DNA from: Tenodera sinensis
Taxonomy: Eukaryota > Arthropoda > Insecta > Mantodea > Mantidae
Direction of reading: 5' to 3'
DNA: 64,000 nucleotides
Assembly: GCA_030765045.1 (NCBI GenBank)
Contig: CM060963.1
Span: 71,246,117-71,310,116, forward strand
The notes beneath the pieces are model-generated. The model worked only from the letters and a program-made list of their open reading frames with translations, had not been told where the DNA came from and made no database searches. Positions 55,401-60,091 of this stretch are shown here, in pieces (the stretch's first letter is position 1; every line of letters starts with the position of its first letter). The translations under genes and the position numbers were made by a program.

Positions 55401-57187
55401 GTTTCCTCGTGCAGATTTATTTGTCCTTTGTTGAACATTTCAGACCATGTTGTAACACTTCTTTTGTGTATTACTGTGCAGCATACACTTCCTTTAGTTG
55501 ATGGTACATTTCAACAGTTCTCAACTTCTGAGCATTCGAAAATCGAAAACATTTCACCTAACAGTCAGCGGAAGTATGTATCATAAGTTCATTTTGAATA
55601 ATCACAGAATACACAGTACAGCTTGTTTTGACTGGCATTTACACAGCACTGAGAAAAAATGTCGAGGGAACTATTCAAACTGATAGCTATCTACTATGCA
55701 CAAACGGTCATTACTTCCTGGATGACGCACGCAGATACATGCACATGTACATTCCCAATCCTCCCTATCACAAATTCGTAGAGTATGTTACATGACTGAG
55801 CAAGATGGCTTCGCGATGACGTGTGAATCTCGCATTTGGGAGGTCGCACGCTCGACTCCCGTGGCCAACCTTCCTGAACCATGATTATTTTCAGAGGTTT
55901 CTCCTGCTCACTAATCTAATACTAGGAAGGATAATCACATCTCCCGAATTTCCTGTCCCTTCGTTTCATCTCATTTTTCATTTCACTTTACCTTTCATCT
56001 GCTTGGTTCTAAGTGTCGGCAGGAATTTCGGCGTGCATGGCAGGTGCTTGCTTTCTGTTAATTCTCGTCCAGTTTGGAAGAGGTATCTGAGTCCTGAACC
56101 CCGTCCTCTTCAGGGGACCTGTGAGCCTGCAGGAGGGAGGAGAGCCGGTGTACAGCCGCCACCTGGGAGTTCAAACCTATAGTCATTAGGGACCCCGCCC
56201 TCTACAGTCGTCTCTCCTCAGATCCGACCACCCTTCCACTCTTCACCCCTCCCTGCTCGGGCCAAAGTACAAAATATTTCATTGATCGAGGTACTAAGTT
56301 CCCCCTCCAAACCTTGTCAGTCCTGTTCTACATTCTTTGTCGTGCATAATTATTAGGTTTGTTAAATACTATCCAACTTCCAAGTGATATTTAGAAAGAT
56401 AACTATTATTATTTATTGAACTTACCCGTGTCCATACATGCAGTGTACATCATCCGAGCTTTAGTAACAGCCTTGGGCTCTGATTCTTCTTTGCAAATCG
56501 GTGATTCCAATATCTCTGAAACAGTTTTGTATCGTATACAGTGAACAAATTTGGAGAACCATATTGAAATCAATCAGTTTAGGCCCCACTCACCTCGAAC
56601 AGTAAATTCTGTTGAATTGGTAAGTATCTGGAAGTTATCCCAGAGAGATTTCCCAGCTGGAAGTGGCTGGCTGTTATTGAAATTGCCACATGCAAATTCA
56701 TAGAAATCTTCGCAAGGATCTGCCTCTAGATTCATGGCGGCCAGAATACGATTTGCTGAAACAGAAACATGTATAAAGTAACATATTGATGTAAGTAACA
56801 TTGCACAAGATTTTTCGGGTTCTTTTTATCACACGGCTTACTTTCATTAGATAATATCCCATTTCATTGCCTGCATCAATGGTCTACATAGGTCTGGGTG
56901 GCTCAGTTGGTTAGACGCTTGCCTACTGATCCCAAGGTCATGGGTTCAAATCCGGCCCAGTGTGCTTAAAAACAACAGCTCCATGTCAGTAGATTTATGG
57001 GCATATGAAAGAACTCCTGCGGGACAAAATTCCAGCACACCGGGGACGCTGATGTGATCCTAGCAATTGACAGTGTCGTTAAACAACAAAATAAACAATC
57101 AATCGTTTACTTTCTTCAACCCACTTTTATTTTGCCACTCCACATCGCTTATTTCTTTCTACCACTTTTTCTTTTTCTTTCTTTCGT

Positions 57188-57230
<43 letters not shown>

Positions 57231-57478
57231 CTCTTTCTCTCTTTCTCTCTTTCTCTCTTTCTCTCTTTCTCTCTTTCTCTCTTTCTCTCTTTCTCTCTTT
57301 CTCTCTTTCTCTCTTTCTCTCTTTCTCTCTTTCTCTCTTTCTCTCTTTCTCTCTTTCTCTCTTTCTCTCTTTCTCTCTTTCTCTCTTTCTCTCTTTCTCT
57401 CTTTCTCTCTTTCCCTCTTTCCCTCTTTCCCTCTTTCCCTCTTTCCCTCTTTCCGTCTTTCCATCTTTCCGTCTTTCC

Positions 57479-57510
<32 letters not shown>

Positions 57511-60051
57511 CTTTCTCTCTCTTTCTCTCTCTTTCTCTCTCTTTCTCTCTCTTTCTCTCTCTTTCTCTCTCTTTCTCTCTCTTTCTCTCTCTTTCTCTCT
57601 CTCCCTTCCTTCCTTCCTTCCTTCCTTCCTCCCTTTCTCCCTCTCTCTTTCTCCCTCTCTCTTTTTCTCCTTCTCTTTTTCTCCCTCTCTCTTTTTCTCT
57701 CTCCTCTCCCTCTCTCCCTCCCTCTCTCCCTCCCTCTCTCTCCCTCTCTCTTTCCCTCTTTCTCTCTCTCTCTTTCTCTGTCTGTCTTTCTCTCTCTTCC
57801 TCTCTCTCTTTCTCTCTTTCTCTCTTTCTCTCTTGCTCTCTCTCTTTCTTTCTTCCTTCCTTCCTTCCTTCTTTCCTTCCTTCCTTGCTTCCGTGTTCGT
57901 TTTTCTTTCTTTTCACTGGGTTGCAGCATTTTCCGCCATATTCTTGGATTTTCTGATACAAATTTTCTTCGATAATAGACTTAACTTTTTAAGCTCCTAT
58001 ATTTGCTTTTTAAAACGCCTTTCTTTAAATGGAGAATTTACGGAATTTGACCGGAACTTTCAACCGCGGAAACAAACATTCTGCGTATAAAATTCCGGCA
58101 CATCGGCGGTGCTGATACAATCCTGACAATTGACATCGGCGTTAACAAACATGTTTTTTAAATATTTGCTATGATATTTCAGCACCCCTATTATTTTAAA
58201 CCTCTTTCGCGCGTGTTCCAAAAATGATCACTTTCGTAATGCGCATAGATTATAACATGCCTCAGTTCCTAAACTGGAGACGTAGAATTGTTTACTTTGT
58301 GTTGCAGTGGACAAGAGTAGTAACTTAGATGAGCCTCATTAGTAGGGCTAGGAAGTTCATGCATTTGCATGTTTTTGCATAAGGGTTAAAATGTATGCTT
58401 TTACATTGTGTGCACGAATTATGGAATTTTCAGTTATTTGGACATGATTTTATGGTGTATATAACCGCACATTTTCTTGATTTTGATAAATACATAATAT
58501 CAATATTATAGCCCCTATATTGCATATTGTAATGATTTTTATGGTTTTTATTATTTTGTTTCAATCTGGATATTTTTCATATTGGTAGTATTGCACATGA
58601 TGATACAACTCACGAAGATTTCAATATTATACCCCCTATATTACATATTTTAATGATTTGGTCTTCAAACGAAACAGTGTTGTGAAGTGGTTCCCACCAA
58701 ATTAAATTAGGTGTATAAAATGTTAAAGAGCTCTTCAAATGCCGAAAATAAAACCAACTTCGAGTGCTAGATTAATTAATTTACAGAAAGAGTTTTCGGG
58801 TGATTTAATGTCTACAGATAATAGGGTACTGTTTTGTGGAACGTGTGAGAAAAATGTAGGGAGTGAGAAAAGATTTCAAATAGTTCAGCACATAAACACA
58901 ACAAAACATAAGGAGAATTTAATCAGAAAACTCGCAAAGAACCTGTTCAAAAACAGCTAGTAGAGTGTTTAGGAAGTAGGGTTACTGAATTTTCCTATGA
59001 CCTGTGCCAAGTATTTTTAGCTGCTGATATTCCCTTGTTCAAAATTAATAATCCGACATTCAAAAACTTTCTTGCCAAGTACACTCGACAACATGTGCCT
59101 GAAGAAAGTGCACTGCGTAAGACTTATGTGGGACAATGTTACAATAACGTATTGTCAAATATACAAAATGAATTAGCGGATCAGTTTGTGTGGTTGTCTG
59201 TTGAAACCCCTGTTTCTGATCGCCGTTCTATTGCTAATGTAATCGTGGGTGCTTTAAATAATGAACAAAAGACTACACCTTATCTTCTTAATGTGTGCAA
59301 ATTGTCGCCCACTGACAATGTAACTGTGTCCCAGTTTGTGATGGACTCTGAAATTAGTATGGTCATGTGGAATCAAATACGACCGGTGACTTATTTATTA
59401 TTGGTGCAGGTCCTTATAGTATGGTAAAATCAGGATAAACTCTGAAAGGTAGTTTTCCTAACTTAATTCATACAACTTGTTCGGCACACGCTCTTCATCG
59501 CATTTCTGAGACAATGTGTGATTCTTTCCCATTGGTAGATAGATTTGTGTCCAGTGCAAGGAGAATTTCTGTTAAATCTCCTAAAAGAGTTAAGTTGTTT
59601 AGATCAACAACAACTAATATACGACTTCCTCCTGCACCAGTGTTAACTCGATGGAGAACATGGGTCGCTGCAGTTTTATACTATACTAGTCAAAGAGGTT
59701 GTTAATTCATTGGACTCGAAAGATGCTTCATCAATAGAAACTGTACAAAATATTCTGTCAGGTACTGGGTTAAAAGAGAATCTTAGTTTCATATCTGCCC
59801 ATTTTTCTTACTTACCAAGTCATAACGGCATTGGAAGCTGTAGGATCTCCTTTGCATGAATCACTTATTGTGTTTGAAAAAACAATATGTAATCTAAGTT
59901 CGGTTCCTGGTATCATAGGACAAAAAGTGAAAGAGAAAGTGAATTATGTAATTTCAAAAAATTCTGGTTATAAACATGTGCGATATTCGAGTCATCCTTG
60001 AAAGAAAACCTCTGTCACACCAAGAGACTTGACTCTCTCTCTCTCTCTCTC

Positions 60052-60091
<40 letters not shown>

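Noticed and set aside
57054..57975. Long reading frames of about 250-300 codons on both strands (Ser/Leu/Phe-rich or Arg/Glu/Lys-rich)
   Set aside because: They come from the C/T microsatellite, which has almost no stop codons in any frame; no domain is present.
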